DNA of 59,947 nucleotides from Hyphomonadaceae bacterium. GTDB lineage: Bacteria; Pseudomonadota; Alphaproteobacteria; Caulobacterales; Hyphomonadaceae. The stretch spans positions 1 through 59,947 of the forward strand of contig JAOATF010000071.1 in NCBI GenBank assembly GCA_030158285.1, given 5' to 3'. The translations under genes and the position numbers were made by a program. Every line of letters begins with the position of its first letter. The first letter of the stretch is position 1. Under the pieces are notes generated by a model that did not search any database, was not told the origin of the DNA, and saw only the letters and a list, made by a program, of their open reading frames with translations. Shown here in pieces: positions 46,181 through 54,297 of the stretch.

Positions 46181-47718
46181 GCAGCCGCCCGGGAAGCGTT
46201 CTCTGGCTGATGCAGCACGAGCTGCGCCTGTTCTGGCGACGCGGAAAGAAGCGCGCGCTCAGCGGCCTCGTCATGGCCGGCATCCTGCTCTCCGTGTGGA
46301 TGCTGTTCAGCTATATGATCTTCTCGCGCATCGGCCCGTTCATTCCCCCGCCCCCCTTCGTCAACGGCCCCGGCGATGGCTTCGCGCTCCTGATCGTCAC
46401 GGTCGCACTCGGCTTCATGGGCTCGGTGATGACATCCGGCGCCATCCTCGCCGCCGTCGACGCCATCTACACGCGTAACGACCTCGATCTGCTCCTGTCG
46501 TCTCCCGTCTCGCCGTGGCGCGTGCTCGTCGTGCGATCCTCCGCCATCGCCATCGGCGCGCTGCCGATCTATGCGGGCTTGCTCGGCCCGCCCTTGCTCT
46601 GGATGGCGATCTTCTCTTCGCCGCTCTGGCTTGCCTCGATCGTCGTGCTCGTCACCATGGCCTTCGCCGCCACGGGCCTTGCGCTGCTGATCGTCACAGG
46701 CCTTTTCCGCCTCATCGGCCCGCGCAGCACGCGCGTCTTCGCCCAGATCTTCAGCGCCGTCGCCGGCGCTGCTGTGTTCCTGGGCTTCCAGTATTTCAAC
46801 ATTTCCTCGCGCGAATCCGGCTCGATGACCGGCGAGGAAATGCAGGCGATGATCGCCGGCTTCGCCATAGACCCGAACGCCTTCTGGCTCTTCCCCGCCC
46901 GCGCCTTCACCGGCGAGATCACGTCCACCGTGCTCTGGCTCGCCCTCGTCGCCGTGCTGTTCCCCTTCGGCGTCTACATCTTCAGCCGCAGCTATGTGTC
47001 GGATGCCGCCGCCGCCTCCGCCATGGGCCGGAAGAAACGCACCAGCGATGTTCGCGTGGCCGAAGTGCGCGGCGGCCTGATGCAGACCATCATCCGGAAA
47101 GAGCTGCGCCTCATCTCGCGCGATCCGCTTCTCCTCTCGCAGATCGGCCTGCAGCTGCTCTACCTGCTCCCGCTGGGCTTCCTCCTCGTCCGCCCCGACA
47201 GCGGCATGCAGCTCACCGAAGCCGCCTTCGCCCCGGCCCTCTCCCTGCTCGCAAGCATGCTCGCCGGCAGCCTGATCTGGATAACCGTCTCCGCCGAAGA
47301 CACGCCAGACCTTCTCGCCTCGGCGCCCGTCTCTCCCCGCATGGTCGACCGCGCCAAGCTCACCGCGGCCATCGGCCCCGTGCTCCTGCTGATGACCATC
47401 CCCCTGATCGCGCTTCTCGCGCGCGATCCCTGGGCCGGCGCATGGGCCACGGCCGGCGTCATCTCGGCGGCCTTCGCTGCCGCCCTCATCGGGCTCTGGC
47501 GCAGGAATCCCGGCTCGCGCCGCGACTTCGTGCGCCGCCGCGCCAAGGCCTCCGTGCTTGTCGGATTGGGCCAGGCCATCGTCACGCTCGGCATCACCGG
47601 CGCAGTCGGCCTCGCCGCCCATGGCCTGCCATGGCTGGCCATCATCCCCGCCATCCTCGCCGCAGCCTTGCTGGGCGCGTTGTATAAACCGACGCCCAGC
47701 TTTGCCGTTGCGGACTAA
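46177..47718 (+). CDS. ABC exporter permease
   Basis: A 513-aa membrane protein with about twelve hydrophobic segments in two halves. A cytoplasmic loop near residues 285-310 (AMGRKKRTSDVRVAEVRGGL) is followed by IIRKELRLISRDPLLLSQ, a typical ABC-2 coupling helix. DLDLLLSSPVSPWRVLVVRS in the first half matches DLLASAPVSPRMVDRAKL in the second, an internal duplication. It is coupled to the ATPase by a four-base overlap. Its stop overlaps the convergent 3-hydroxyacyl-CoA dehydrogenase stop by four bases. Confidence 0.85.
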   Translation: MSSRPGSVLWLMQHELRLFWRRGKKRALSGLVMAGILLSVWMLFSYMIFSRIGPFIPPPPFVNGPGDGFALLIVTVALGFMGSVMTSGAILAAVDAIYTRNDLDLLLSSPVSPWRVLVVRSSAIAIGALPIYAGLLGPPLLWMAIFSSPLWLASIVVLVTMAFAATGLALLIVTGLFRLIGPRSTRVFAQIFSAVAGAAVFLGFQYFNISSRESGSMTGEEMQAMIAGFAIDPNAFWLFPARAFTGEITSTVLWLALVAVLFPFGVYIFSRSYVSDAAAASAMGRKKRTSDVRVAEVRGGLMQTIIRKELRLISRDPLLLSQIGLQLLYLLPLGFLLVRPDSGMQLTEAAFAPALSLLASMLAGSLIWITVSAEDTPDLLASAPVSPRMVDRAKLTAAIGPVLLLMTIPLIALLARDPWAGAWATAGVISAAFAAALIGLWRRNPGSRRDFVRRRAKASVLVGLGQAIVTLGITGAVGLAAHGLPWLAIIPAILAAALLGALYKPTPSFAVAD

Positions 47719-49034
47719 ACCTTGATCGCCTGCGCCGGCAGGTCGGCGAACTTGCGGCCGTCTTTCGCCATTTCGCGCAGCAGGTTGGAGACCTTGATCT
47801 CCGGCACCACTTTCGAGACGCGCTCGACAACTTCAAGCACGCGCTTCGCGCCGACCTTGTCGCCCAGGAACATCGGCCCGCCCTTGTCCTGCGGGAAGCC
47901 ATAGCCGTTGAGCCACGTCACATCGATGTCGCCCGAACGCTGCGCCATGCCTTCTTCAAGGATCGCCGCGCCCTCGTTGATCATCGAGAACACGCACTCT
48001 TCCAGAATCTCTTCGTGGGTGACCTTGCGCGCCGCAACGCCCGACTTGGCCTGGTATTCCTTGACGATCGCCTCGACTTCCGCGGACGGCGTCGAATTGC
48101 GGGCCGCGTCATAGTCGTAATACCCTGCGCCCGACTTCTGGCCGCGGCGCGGCGTGCGCTCGCAGATCATGTCGCGCAGCGGGTTCGCCGTCTTCGCGCC
48201 CGGCTTCCAGCCGATATCGAGACCGGCGAGATCGCTCATCTGGTACGGGCCCATCTTGAAGCCGAACGCGTTGAACGCTGCATCGATGTCCCACGGCATC
48301 GCGCCGGCCTGCACCAGATAGCCAGCCGCCTGTCCACGACGCGCCAGCATGCGGTTGCCGATGAAGCCCGGGCACACGCCGGCCAGCGCCGCGACCTTGC
48401 CGATCTTCTTGGCGAGATCCATCGACGTCGCGACCACAGCGTCAGACGTGTGACGCGCGCGCACGATTTCCAGCAGCTTCATCACGTTGGCCGGCGAGAA
48501 GAAGTGCAGGCCGATCACGTCCTGCGGGCGCTTGGTGACGGAAGCGATCTCGTTGATGTCGAGATACGAGGTGTTGGTCGCAAGGATGCAGCCCGGCTTC
48601 GCGATCTTGTCCAGGTCAGCGAAGATTTCCTTCTTGATCGCCATGTCCTCGAAGATCGCCTCGATGATCAGGTCACAGTCGGCGAGGTCGGAGCGGTTCA
48701 GCGTGCCTTTCAGCAGGCCCATGCGGATGCCGACTTCTTCCTGCGGGAAGCGGCCCTTGTCGGCCGAGTTCTGGTAATTCTTCTGGATCACGCCGAGGCC
48801 GCGATCGAGCGCCGCCTGCTGCACTTCCACGATCGTCACCGCGATGCCGACATTGGCGAAGTTCATCGAGATGCCGCCGCCCATCGTGCCGGCGCCCAGC
48901 ACGCCGACCTTCTTTATCGGCTTCAGCTCGGTTCCCGCCGCCAGCCCCTGGACGCCCCACGAGGCCTTGGTCGCGGCCGAGATGTAGGCCGAGATTTCGT
49001 CGGCAGTTCCGGCGGGGGCGGTCAGGCTGGTCAT
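47715..49034 (-). CDS. 3-hydroxyacyl-CoA dehydrogenase
   Basis: A 439-aa NAD-dependent enzyme of beta-oxidation, oxidising L-3-hydroxyacyl-CoA. The NAD-binding domain starts at VGVLGAGTMGGGISMNFANV (about 43-62); catalytic motifs are EAIFEDMAIKKEIF and LHFFSPANVMKLLEIV (catalytic His). Two 3HCDH C-terminal domains follow, as in FadB/FadJ. The enoyl-CoA hydratase half of FadB is absent, so it is a stand-alone version. ATG 49034 follows GAGGAACACC. It is divergent from a TetR gene with a palindrome in between. Confidence 0.92.
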   Translation of the reverse strand: MTSLTAPAGTADEISAYISAATKASWGVQGLAAGTELKPIKKVGVLGAGTMGGGISMNFANVGIAVTIVEVQQAALDRGLGVIQKNYQNSADKGRFPQEEVGIRMGLLKGTLNRSDLADCDLIIEAIFEDMAIKKEIFADLDKIAKPGCILATNTSYLDINEIASVTKRPQDVIGLHFFSPANVMKLLEIVRARHTSDAVVATSMDLAKKIGKVAALAGVCPGFIGNRMLARRGQAAGYLVQAGAMPWDIDAAFNAFGFKMGPYQMSDLAGLDIGWKPGAKTANPLRDMICERTPRRGQKSGAGYYDYDAARNSTPSAEVEAIVKEYQAKSGVAARKVTHEEILEECVFSMINEGAAILEEGMAQRSGDIDVTWLNGYGFPQDKGGPMFLGDKVGAKRVLEVVERVSKVVPEIKVSNLLREMAKDGRKFADLPAQAIKV

Positions 49035-49221
49035 GGGGTGTTCCTCGACTTCTGCGGCGCGGCATTCCCGCGTCCGGTTTCGTGAAAAAGCGCGTGTTTC
49101 CGTGCCGCGACGACAGGCTGCCGTCAACTGAGAGGGTTAAATCCGCCTCCGCGACAGGTCTCCGACAGGCCGGGCACACGCCTGCGACATTCGGCCTGCA
49201 CATTGTCCCTACGTCACATAC

Positions 49222-49235
49222 TTGCTTGTCAGCAA
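49222..49235. promoter_or_regulatory. Candidate TetR operator
   Basis: TTGCT and AGCAA form a 5-base inverted repeat around TGTC, a few bases before the TetR start, in the 207-base gap between the divergent dehydrogenase and TetR genes. It is short, so chance is possible. Confidence 0.35.
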
Positions 49236-49241
49236 ACTAAT

Positions 49242-49910
49242 ATGTTGCACTCGGACATGACCTTCCGACGGACCCCCGGCAAGGACGACACGCTCGAAGC
49301 GCCCGAATCGCAACGCCAGACACAGGCGGAGCGGCGCGAGACGGCGGAGCGTGCGATCCTCGAAGCCGCCAAGCGCATCGTCGCCGAGCGTGGCCTCGAA
49401 GATCTGTCGATGAGCGACATCGGCGAAGCCGCCGGCTATTCGCGCGCTCTCCCGGCACACTATTTCGGATCGAAGAGCGCGCTCATCCATGCGCTCGCTG
49501 ACCACATCCTCGCCGGCTATGGCGAGCGCATGCGCTCCGGCTCGACGCCCAGCCAGGGCCTCGACCTGCTGCTCGACGTGATCAGCTTCTGCATCGACGA
49601 CGCGATCGACAACCCGGAAAGCCTGCGCGCCTACCAGACCATCCTGATCAACGGCCTCACGCGCCCCGAGCTGAAGCCGCTCGTCGATCGCATGGTCCAG
49701 CAATCGATCAACGACATTGCCGGCCTCATCGCCCAAGCCCAGCAGCTTGGCGAGGTCCGCGCCGACGCCGACCCATACGCCGAAGCCTCAATTATTATCG
49801 CATCCATGCGTGGAGTTATGTTCCAGTGGCTGATCAATCCCGATCACGTTTCCCTGTCGCGCGTGCGCGACAGCCTGGTGACGAACGTCAGGACTACGCT
49901 CAAGGCCTGA
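49242..49910 (+). CDS. TetR/AcrR family transcriptional regulator
   Basis: A 222-aa repressor with an N-terminal helix-turn-helix (AERAILEAAKRIVAERGLED, then IGEAAGYSRALPAHYFGSK) and a helical ligand domain. It is divergent from the 3-hydroxyacyl-CoA dehydrogenase and leads a cluster of acyl or ring-metabolism genes, so an acyl-CoA ligand is plausible. The start is uncertain: ATGs at 49242 and 49257 and a TTG at 49203 all lack a good ribosome site. Its last 85 bases overlap the next gene. Confidence 0.85.
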   Translation: MLHSDMTFRRTPGKDDTLEAPESQRQTQAERRETAERAILEAAKRIVAERGLEDLSMSDIGEAAGYSRALPAHYFGSKSALIHALADHILAGYGERMRSGSTPSQGLDLLLDVISFCIDDAIDNPESLRAYQTILINGLTRPELKPLVDRMVQQSINDIAGLIAQAQQLGEVRADADPYAEASIIIASMRGVMFQWLINPDHVSLSRVRDSLVTNVRTTLKA

Positions 49911-51112
49911 GCGAGCCCGCCGCTCGCAGCCTTGAATACTGGGCGTCCGTCCGCGGCGACCAGCCCGCGCTGTTCGAGGGAACGGCGCTGCTGACCTATC
50001 GCGACTGGAACGAATACGCCGACATGCTGGCCGATGGCTTCGCCAGCCGTGGCCTCGGCCTCGACGATGTCATCGCCGTGCGCTGCCGCAACCGCATGGA
50101 ATGGGCCGTCATCGCGCTCGCCTGCGCCAAGATCGAGGCGCGCCTGCTTACCCTCGACGCTGACCTGCCGCCGCGCATCGTGCGCGAGCGCCTGATCGCC
50201 AGCCGCGCCGCCGCCATCATCATCGGCGACACCGCGCCGCTACGCATCAACCAAGCGCTCGAAGGCCTGTCCTTCCGCCTGCGCTCCAGCATGGACGGCG
50301 CTTTTCCCGGCTTCTTCAATTTCTGGGATCTCTTCCCGCCCGTCGCCCAGCCGCGCTTCGGCCGCACCCAGCCCTCCATGCTGGCCTGGACCGCCGGCCC
50401 GCAGGCGCGCGCCGTTGGCCTGCCGCGCCGCCGCACCGCGCCTGCCGCCGTCTCGCGCCCACCCATGGCCGACGAAGGCGTCTCGCTGATCACCGTGCCG
50501 CTCCACCGCACCTGGGGCAGCGGCCAGTTCTGGACCGCGCTCTCGGCCGGACGCGCCATCGCCCTGATGCGCCGGTTCGACGCCGCCGACGGGCTCAAGC
50601 TGATCGCGCAACGCCGCGTGACGCACTGGTGCGCCCTGCCCGAAACCTTCGCCGAATTCCATCGCCTCGGCGCAGACGCGATCCGCGCAACGGACGTGTC
50701 CTCGCTGCGCGATGTTGTGGTCGGCGGCGCGCCCGTGCCGATGGTGCTGCGCGCCTGGCTGGTCGATGTATTCGGTCCGGTCGTCAGCGAGGCTTACGGC
50801 TCTACGGAGACGGGCGTGATCTCCAGCCTCCCCGCCGCCAGCTTCACCGCCAAACGCGGCAGCAGCGGCCGTCCGGTCCGTGGCGCCGCAGTCGAGATCC
50901 GCGACGCCGGGGGCCACGCCCTTCCGGCCGGCGCCGTCGGCGAGGTCTGGGCCCGCACCCAGCGCACGCTGGAATGCGAGATCGGCGGCAACACCCGCCT
51001 GCCCCGCCGCGACGCCGATGGCTTCGTTGCAACCGGAGACGCCGGCCTCATCGATACCGATGGGTTCCTCTACCTCAAGGGCCGCTCGGAAGATCAGCGC
51101 GCCGCCGGATAG
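49826..51112 (+). CDS. Truncated, degenerate AMP-binding (acyl-CoA synthetase-like) protein
   Basis: A 428-aa ANL-superfamily protein with features of a broken enzyme. YGSTETG (324-330) and ATGDAGLIDTDGFLYLKG are intact. However, the phosphate-binding loop (normally TSGTTGxPKG) is replaced by WTAGPQARAVGLPR. The chain ends at GRSEDQRAAG, losing the C-terminal domain of about 100 residues with the catalytic lysine. No frame shift restores it in the next 60 bases. The GTG start lies inside tetR (85-base overlap) and is the only in-frame candidate I see. It may be a pseudoenzyme that binds acyl-CoA or nucleotide. VOC, CMD and SDR genes follow. Confidence 0.7.
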   Translation: MADQSRSRFPVARARQPGDERQDYAQGLSEPAARSLEYWASVRGDQPALFEGTALLTYRDWNEYADMLADGFASRGLGLDDVIAVRCRNRMEWAVIALACAKIEARLLTLDADLPPRIVRERLIASRAAAIIIGDTAPLRINQALEGLSFRLRSSMDGAFPGFFNFWDLFPPVAQPRFGRTQPSMLAWTAGPQARAVGLPRRRTAPAAVSRPPMADEGVSLITVPLHRTWGSGQFWTALSAGRAIALMRRFDAADGLKLIAQRRVTHWCALPETFAEFHRLGADAIRATDVSSLRDVVVGGAPVPMVLRAWLVDVFGPVVSEAYGSTETGVISSLPAASFTAKRGSSGRPVRGAAVEIRDAGGHALPAGAVGEVWARTQRTLECEIGGNTRLPRRDADGFVATGDAGLIDTDGFLYLKGRSEDQRAAG

Positions 51113-51174
51113 TCACGCCGCTCCCGATAGGCTTAGATGCCTGCACAGGCGTCAGACCTGACGGGAGAGAAAAC

Positions 51175-51699
51175 ATGATCCGGGTAGCTTCCATCGCGCT
51201 TGCCGCGATGACCCTTGCCGCGTGCGGTGACCAGACCCCCGCGCCAGTCACAGACCCAACACCACCGCCCGCCGCCGAAGCCGCCCCGCCGCCGCAGAAG
51301 GACCCGCTCCTCTCCGCCGTCGGCATCGGCGTCAGCGACCTCGCGAAGTCGACCGACTTCTATGTGAATGTCATGGGCATGGAGAAAATCCGCTCCTACC
51401 ATCTCGACTACATGGACGAGGAAGTCCTCGGTTACCCCGGCGCCGAAAGCTACATCGTCCTGATGCACTGGACCGATGGCTCTCCGCGCAATTACCGCGA
51501 CCTGCCCATCAAAATCGTCACCCGCGTGAAAGACCCCGTCGCCCTGGCTGCAAAGATCAAGGCCGCCGGCTACGAAGTCACCCGCGAACCGCAAGCCAGC
51601 ACGCAGGTCGGCGGCGCCATCGTCGGCTTCGCGAAAGACCCCGATGGCTACACGCTGGAACTTCTCCCGCACCGCCAGCCCACACCTCCCGCCAACTGA
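51175..51699 (+). CDS. VOC-family lipoprotein
   Basis: A 174-aa protein with lipobox LAAC (Cys17), a Pro/Ala-rich linker (20-42) and a vicinal-oxygen-chelate (glyoxalase/bleomycin-resistance) domain: VGIGVSDLAKSTDFYVNVMG, SYIVLMHWTDGS, and the C-terminal GFAKDPDGYTLELLP. The last Glu is a usual metal ligand. Membrane anchoring is unusual for this fold. GGGAGAGAAAAC precedes the ATG. It lies in a same-strand run with the CMD-like and SDR genes, seven bases before the first. Confidence 0.82.
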   Translation: MIRVASIALAAMTLAACGDQTPAPVTDPTPPPAAEAAPPPQKDPLLSAVGIGVSDLAKSTDFYVNVMGMEKIRSYHLDYMDEEVLGYPGAESYIVLMHWTDGSPRNYRDLPIKIVTRVKDPVALAAKIKAAGYEVTREPQASTQVGGAIVGFAKDPDGYTLELLPHRQPTPPAN

Positions 51700-51706
51700 G
51701 GATCAC

Positions 51707-52273
51707 ATGCGCCTGTCCAAACCCCGCATCGCGCCGCTCGCCGACAAGGACTTCACCCCCGAACAGGTCGAGCGTCTCGAAAAATCCCGCGCGAAGGATG
51801 GCTCGATCCTCAACATCTTCCGCACGCTGGTGCGCTCGCCCGACGCCTTCCGCGCCTTCTCCTGGTGGGGCGGCTACGTCATGTCCCGCAACTCGCTTAA
51901 CCCCCGGGATCGCGAGATCGCCATCCTGCGCGTCGGCTGGCTCTGCAAGTCGGGCTATGAGTGGACCCAGCATCATCGCATCGGCCTGCAGTCCGGCCTC
52001 AACGCCGAGGAGATTGAGCGTATCAAGCACGGCGCCGGCGCCGATGGCTGGACGTCCGCCGAGAAAGCGCTCCTCGCCGCCTGCGACGATCTCAACCGCG
52101 GCCACTTCGTCACCAACCCTGTGTGGTCGGACCTCACGAAGCACTACTCCGAACGCCAGTGCATGGATCTCGTCTTCACCGTCGGCCAGTACACACAGGT
52201 CTCGATGATCCTCAACACGTTCGGCATCCAGGTCGAAGACGGCCAGACTGTCGACCCTGACCTGAAGGCGTAA
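51707..52273 (+). CDS. Carboxymuconolactone decarboxylase family protein
   Basis: A 188-aa helical protein of the CMD/AhpD superfamily. The core is NPRDREIAILRVGWLCKSGY then EWTQHHRIGLQSGLNAEEIE, with one Cys and the Glu/His pair but no AhpD CxxC, so peroxidase activity is unlikely. Such proteins occur in aromatic and fatty acid degradation clusters. ATG 51707 is used; upstream open sequence is the end of the VOC gene. The SDR gene starts four bases after its stop. Confidence 0.88.
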   Translation: MRLSKPRIAPLADKDFTPEQVERLEKSRAKDGSILNIFRTLVRSPDAFRAFSWWGGYVMSRNSLNPRDREIAILRVGWLCKSGYEWTQHHRIGLQSGLNAEEIERIKHGAGADGWTSAEKALLAACDDLNRGHFVTNPVWSDLTKHYSERQCMDLVFTVGQYTQVSMILNTFGIQVEDGQTVDPDLKA

Positions 52274-52276
52274 GCG

Positions 52277-53074
52277 ATGACCGGCCGCCTCGCAGACAAG
52301 ACCGCCATCATCGTCGGCGCGGGCCAGACGCCGGGCGAGACCATCGGCAATGGCCGCGCCATGGCGATGCTCTTTGCCCGCGAAGGCGCCCACGTTCTCT
52401 GCGTCGACCGTCATCTCGACAGCGCGGAAGAAACCGTCCGCATGATCGCTGACGCGGGCGGCGAGGCCTCCGCCTTCGAAGCCGACATCACCAGGTCTCC
52501 CGATTGCGCCGCCATCGCGCGCGAGGCCGTCGTTCGCCTCAAGCGCATCGACATCCTCGTCAACAATGTCGGCACGGGCCGGGGCGATGCCCCGCCTCAC
52601 GCCATCGAGGAAGATGCGTGGGACCGCATCATGGACATCAACCTCAAGTCGATGGCGATGACGATCCGCCACGTCCTGCCGGTGATGCGCCAGCAGAAGT
52701 CCGGCGCGATCCTCAACATCTCCTCGCTGGCCGCCATCGCGGGCCACCACATGGTCACCTACGAGGTCTCGAAGAGCGCGGTGAACCGCCTCACCACGGT
52801 CGTCGCCGCCGGCAACGCCAAGCACGGCGTCCGCTGCAACGTCATCATGCCCGGCCTGCTCGACACGCCCATGGCCATCACCGGCATCGCCGCCGCCAGC
52901 GGCAAATCGCCTGAAACGCTCCGGGCCGAGCGAAACGCCCGGGTTCCCATGGGCCGGATGGGTGACGCATGGGACACCGCTTACGCTGCGCTTTTCCTGT
53001 GTTCCGATGAGGCCCGCTTCATTACCGGCGCGATTCTGCCGGTCGACGGTGGAACCTCAGTGACAATCGGCTGA
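52277..53074 (+). CDS. SDR family oxidoreductase
   Basis: A 265-aa NAD(P)-dependent short-chain dehydrogenase. The glycine-rich motif is IIVGAGQTPGETIGNG, a longer form of TGxxxGxG. NNVG, a Ser in NISSLAAIAG and YEVSK (catalytic Tyr and Lys) complete the active site, and GAILPVDGGTSV ends the fold. Substrate unknown; together with the 3-hydroxyacyl-CoA dehydrogenase and CMD genes it suggests oxidation of a hydroxylated ring or acyl intermediate. Confidence 0.92.
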   Translation: MTGRLADKTAIIVGAGQTPGETIGNGRAMAMLFAREGAHVLCVDRHLDSAEETVRMIADAGGEASAFEADITRSPDCAAIAREAVVRLKRIDILVNNVGTGRGDAPPHAIEEDAWDRIMDINLKSMAMTIRHVLPVMRQQKSGAILNISSLAAIAGHHMVTYEVSKSAVNRLTTVVAAGNAKHGVRCNVIMPGLLDTPMAITGIAAASGKSPETLRAERNARVPMGRMGDAWDTAYAALFLCSDEARFITGAILPVDGGTSVTIG

Positions 53075-53228
53075 CCCGGAACTGACGCAGGAGGGCGCCG
53101 TATGTTAAGGCGCGCCATACCCCATTTCGGGTTCCATACGCCGCAGCGGTATACAGCCCTGTAGCAAGCATTTACTAAACGATTTGGCCGATAGTCCTTG
53201 GCGGGGTGGGTTCGCGATCTAAGTGCCG

Positions 53229-53576
53229 ATGTTCAAGAAGCCCGGTCCAGACAAGCCCGATCCCCTTGCGCAGCGCATGCGCAAGATCGCGGACGTGTCG
53301 CACGAAGAGACCACCTACAAGGGCGCCTCGACCAACGCAAAACGCTCCGACCGCAAGCCTACTTTCAAGGCCGCCAGCCTCACGCTGATCTCGGGCGAAC
53401 GCATCGACGTGGTGGTGAAAAACGTCAGCGAGACCGGCGCCCGCATCGAATTTCTGCGCGACATCATCCTGCCCGACCGCGTCCTCCTGTCGGAGCCGAC
53501 GCTGCGCCTGCGCACCTGGGCCTATGTCGCCTGGCAGGAACGCGGCAAGGCCGGCCTGGAATTCGTGAAGACTTGA
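53229..53576 (+). CDS. PilZ domain protein
   Basis: A 115-aa protein with a PilZ c-di-GMP-binding domain. The arginine motif is KRSDRK (38-43) and the second motif is NVSETG (65-70, the D/NxSxxG element); beta-strand blocks LTLISGERIDVVV and AYVAWQERGKAGLEF follow. It is likely a c-di-GMP effector with no attached output domain. A GTG two codons earlier is the alternative start; no strong ribosome site is seen. Confidence 0.82.
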   Translation: MFKKPGPDKPDPLAQRMRKIADVSHEETTYKGASTNAKRSDRKPTFKAASLTLISGERIDVVVKNVSETGARIEFLRDIILPDRVLLSEPTLRLRTWAYVAWQERGKAGLEFVKT

Positions 53577-53643
53577 GGCGCAACAGGGGCTTGCGACGAC
53601 AAGCCGTCTCGACGCCCGGCCACCCGCATCCGATCCTGCCCCC

Positions 53644-54042
53644 ATGAACATCCAGCCCGACGACATTGCGCCACCCGCCCGTGACACGTGGCAGGCCGTA
53701 CGCCGTGGCCTTGGCCTGCGCTGCCCGGCTTGCGGCCGCGGCAAGGTTCTCTCCGGCTTCCTGCGTCCCGCCGCCAGCTGCTCCAGCTGCGGGGAAGACC
53801 TCGCCGCTCTCCGTGCGGATGACGGCCCGGCCTGGGCCACCATCCTCATCATCGGCCACATCGTCTCGCCGATGTTCTTCGTCTTCGCCACGCAGGACGC
53901 GCAGACCAGCCTCATCGCCTTCTTCGTCGTCGCTGGCCTTGTCCTCGCCCTCACCGCGCTGATCCTTCCCCGGATGAAAGGCCTCTTCATGGCCCTCATC
54001 TGGTCCACCCGCGCCAGCGAAGTCGTGCCCGAGACGGATTGA
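53644..54042 (+). CDS. DUF983 membrane protein
   Basis: A 132-aa protein with an N-terminal zinc-ribbon-like part (LRCPACGRGKVLSGFLRP, then CSSCGEDL) and two membrane helices (TILIIGHIVSPMFFVFA, IAFFVVAGLVLALTALIL), as in DUF983. It is common in alphaproteobacteria and of unknown function. It follows the PilZ gene by 67 bases on the same strand. Confidence 0.88.
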   Translation: MNIQPDDIAPPARDTWQAVRRGLGLRCPACGRGKVLSGFLRPAASCSSCGEDLAALRADDGPAWATILIIGHIVSPMFFVFATQDAQTSLIAFFVVAGLVLALTALILPRMKGLFMALIWSTRASEVVPETD

Positions 54043-54078
54043 GCCCCAGACCTTGAACCACCGCCCTCACCCCGCTCG

Positions 54079-54247
54079 TCCCGACGAACGTCGGGAGGAG
54101 GAAACATGCCTCAACGCCCGCAGGCTTGAAGCCTCAAGTCAGGACAAGATGCGAGGGCAGCCCTCCCACGTTCGTCTGGGGTTCGACGCGAAGCGTCGGA
54201 CGCGGGGAGGGGCCGGCGCCCACTGACCCCAAGAAACAATCAGGCCG
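54079..54247. repeat. Palindrome-rich intergenic segment
   Basis: The 255-base gap before the RND gene holds a perfect 7-base stem TCCCGAC/GTCGGGA (54079-54096) and a CGACGC/GCGTCG hairpin near 54185. GC-rich segments resemble the other repeats in the window. I see no gene in it and no clear terminator for the convergent operons. Confidence 0.5.
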
Positions 54248-54297
54248 GGCAGCAAGGCTCTCGCCCCACCACCCGACCCATTTGTTCAGTCTACAGC

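Noticed and set aside
51112-51175. A frameshift that would restore the AMP-binding C-terminal domain
   Set aside because: I read the other frames after the stop and found no lysine-containing A10-like sequence before the next gene.
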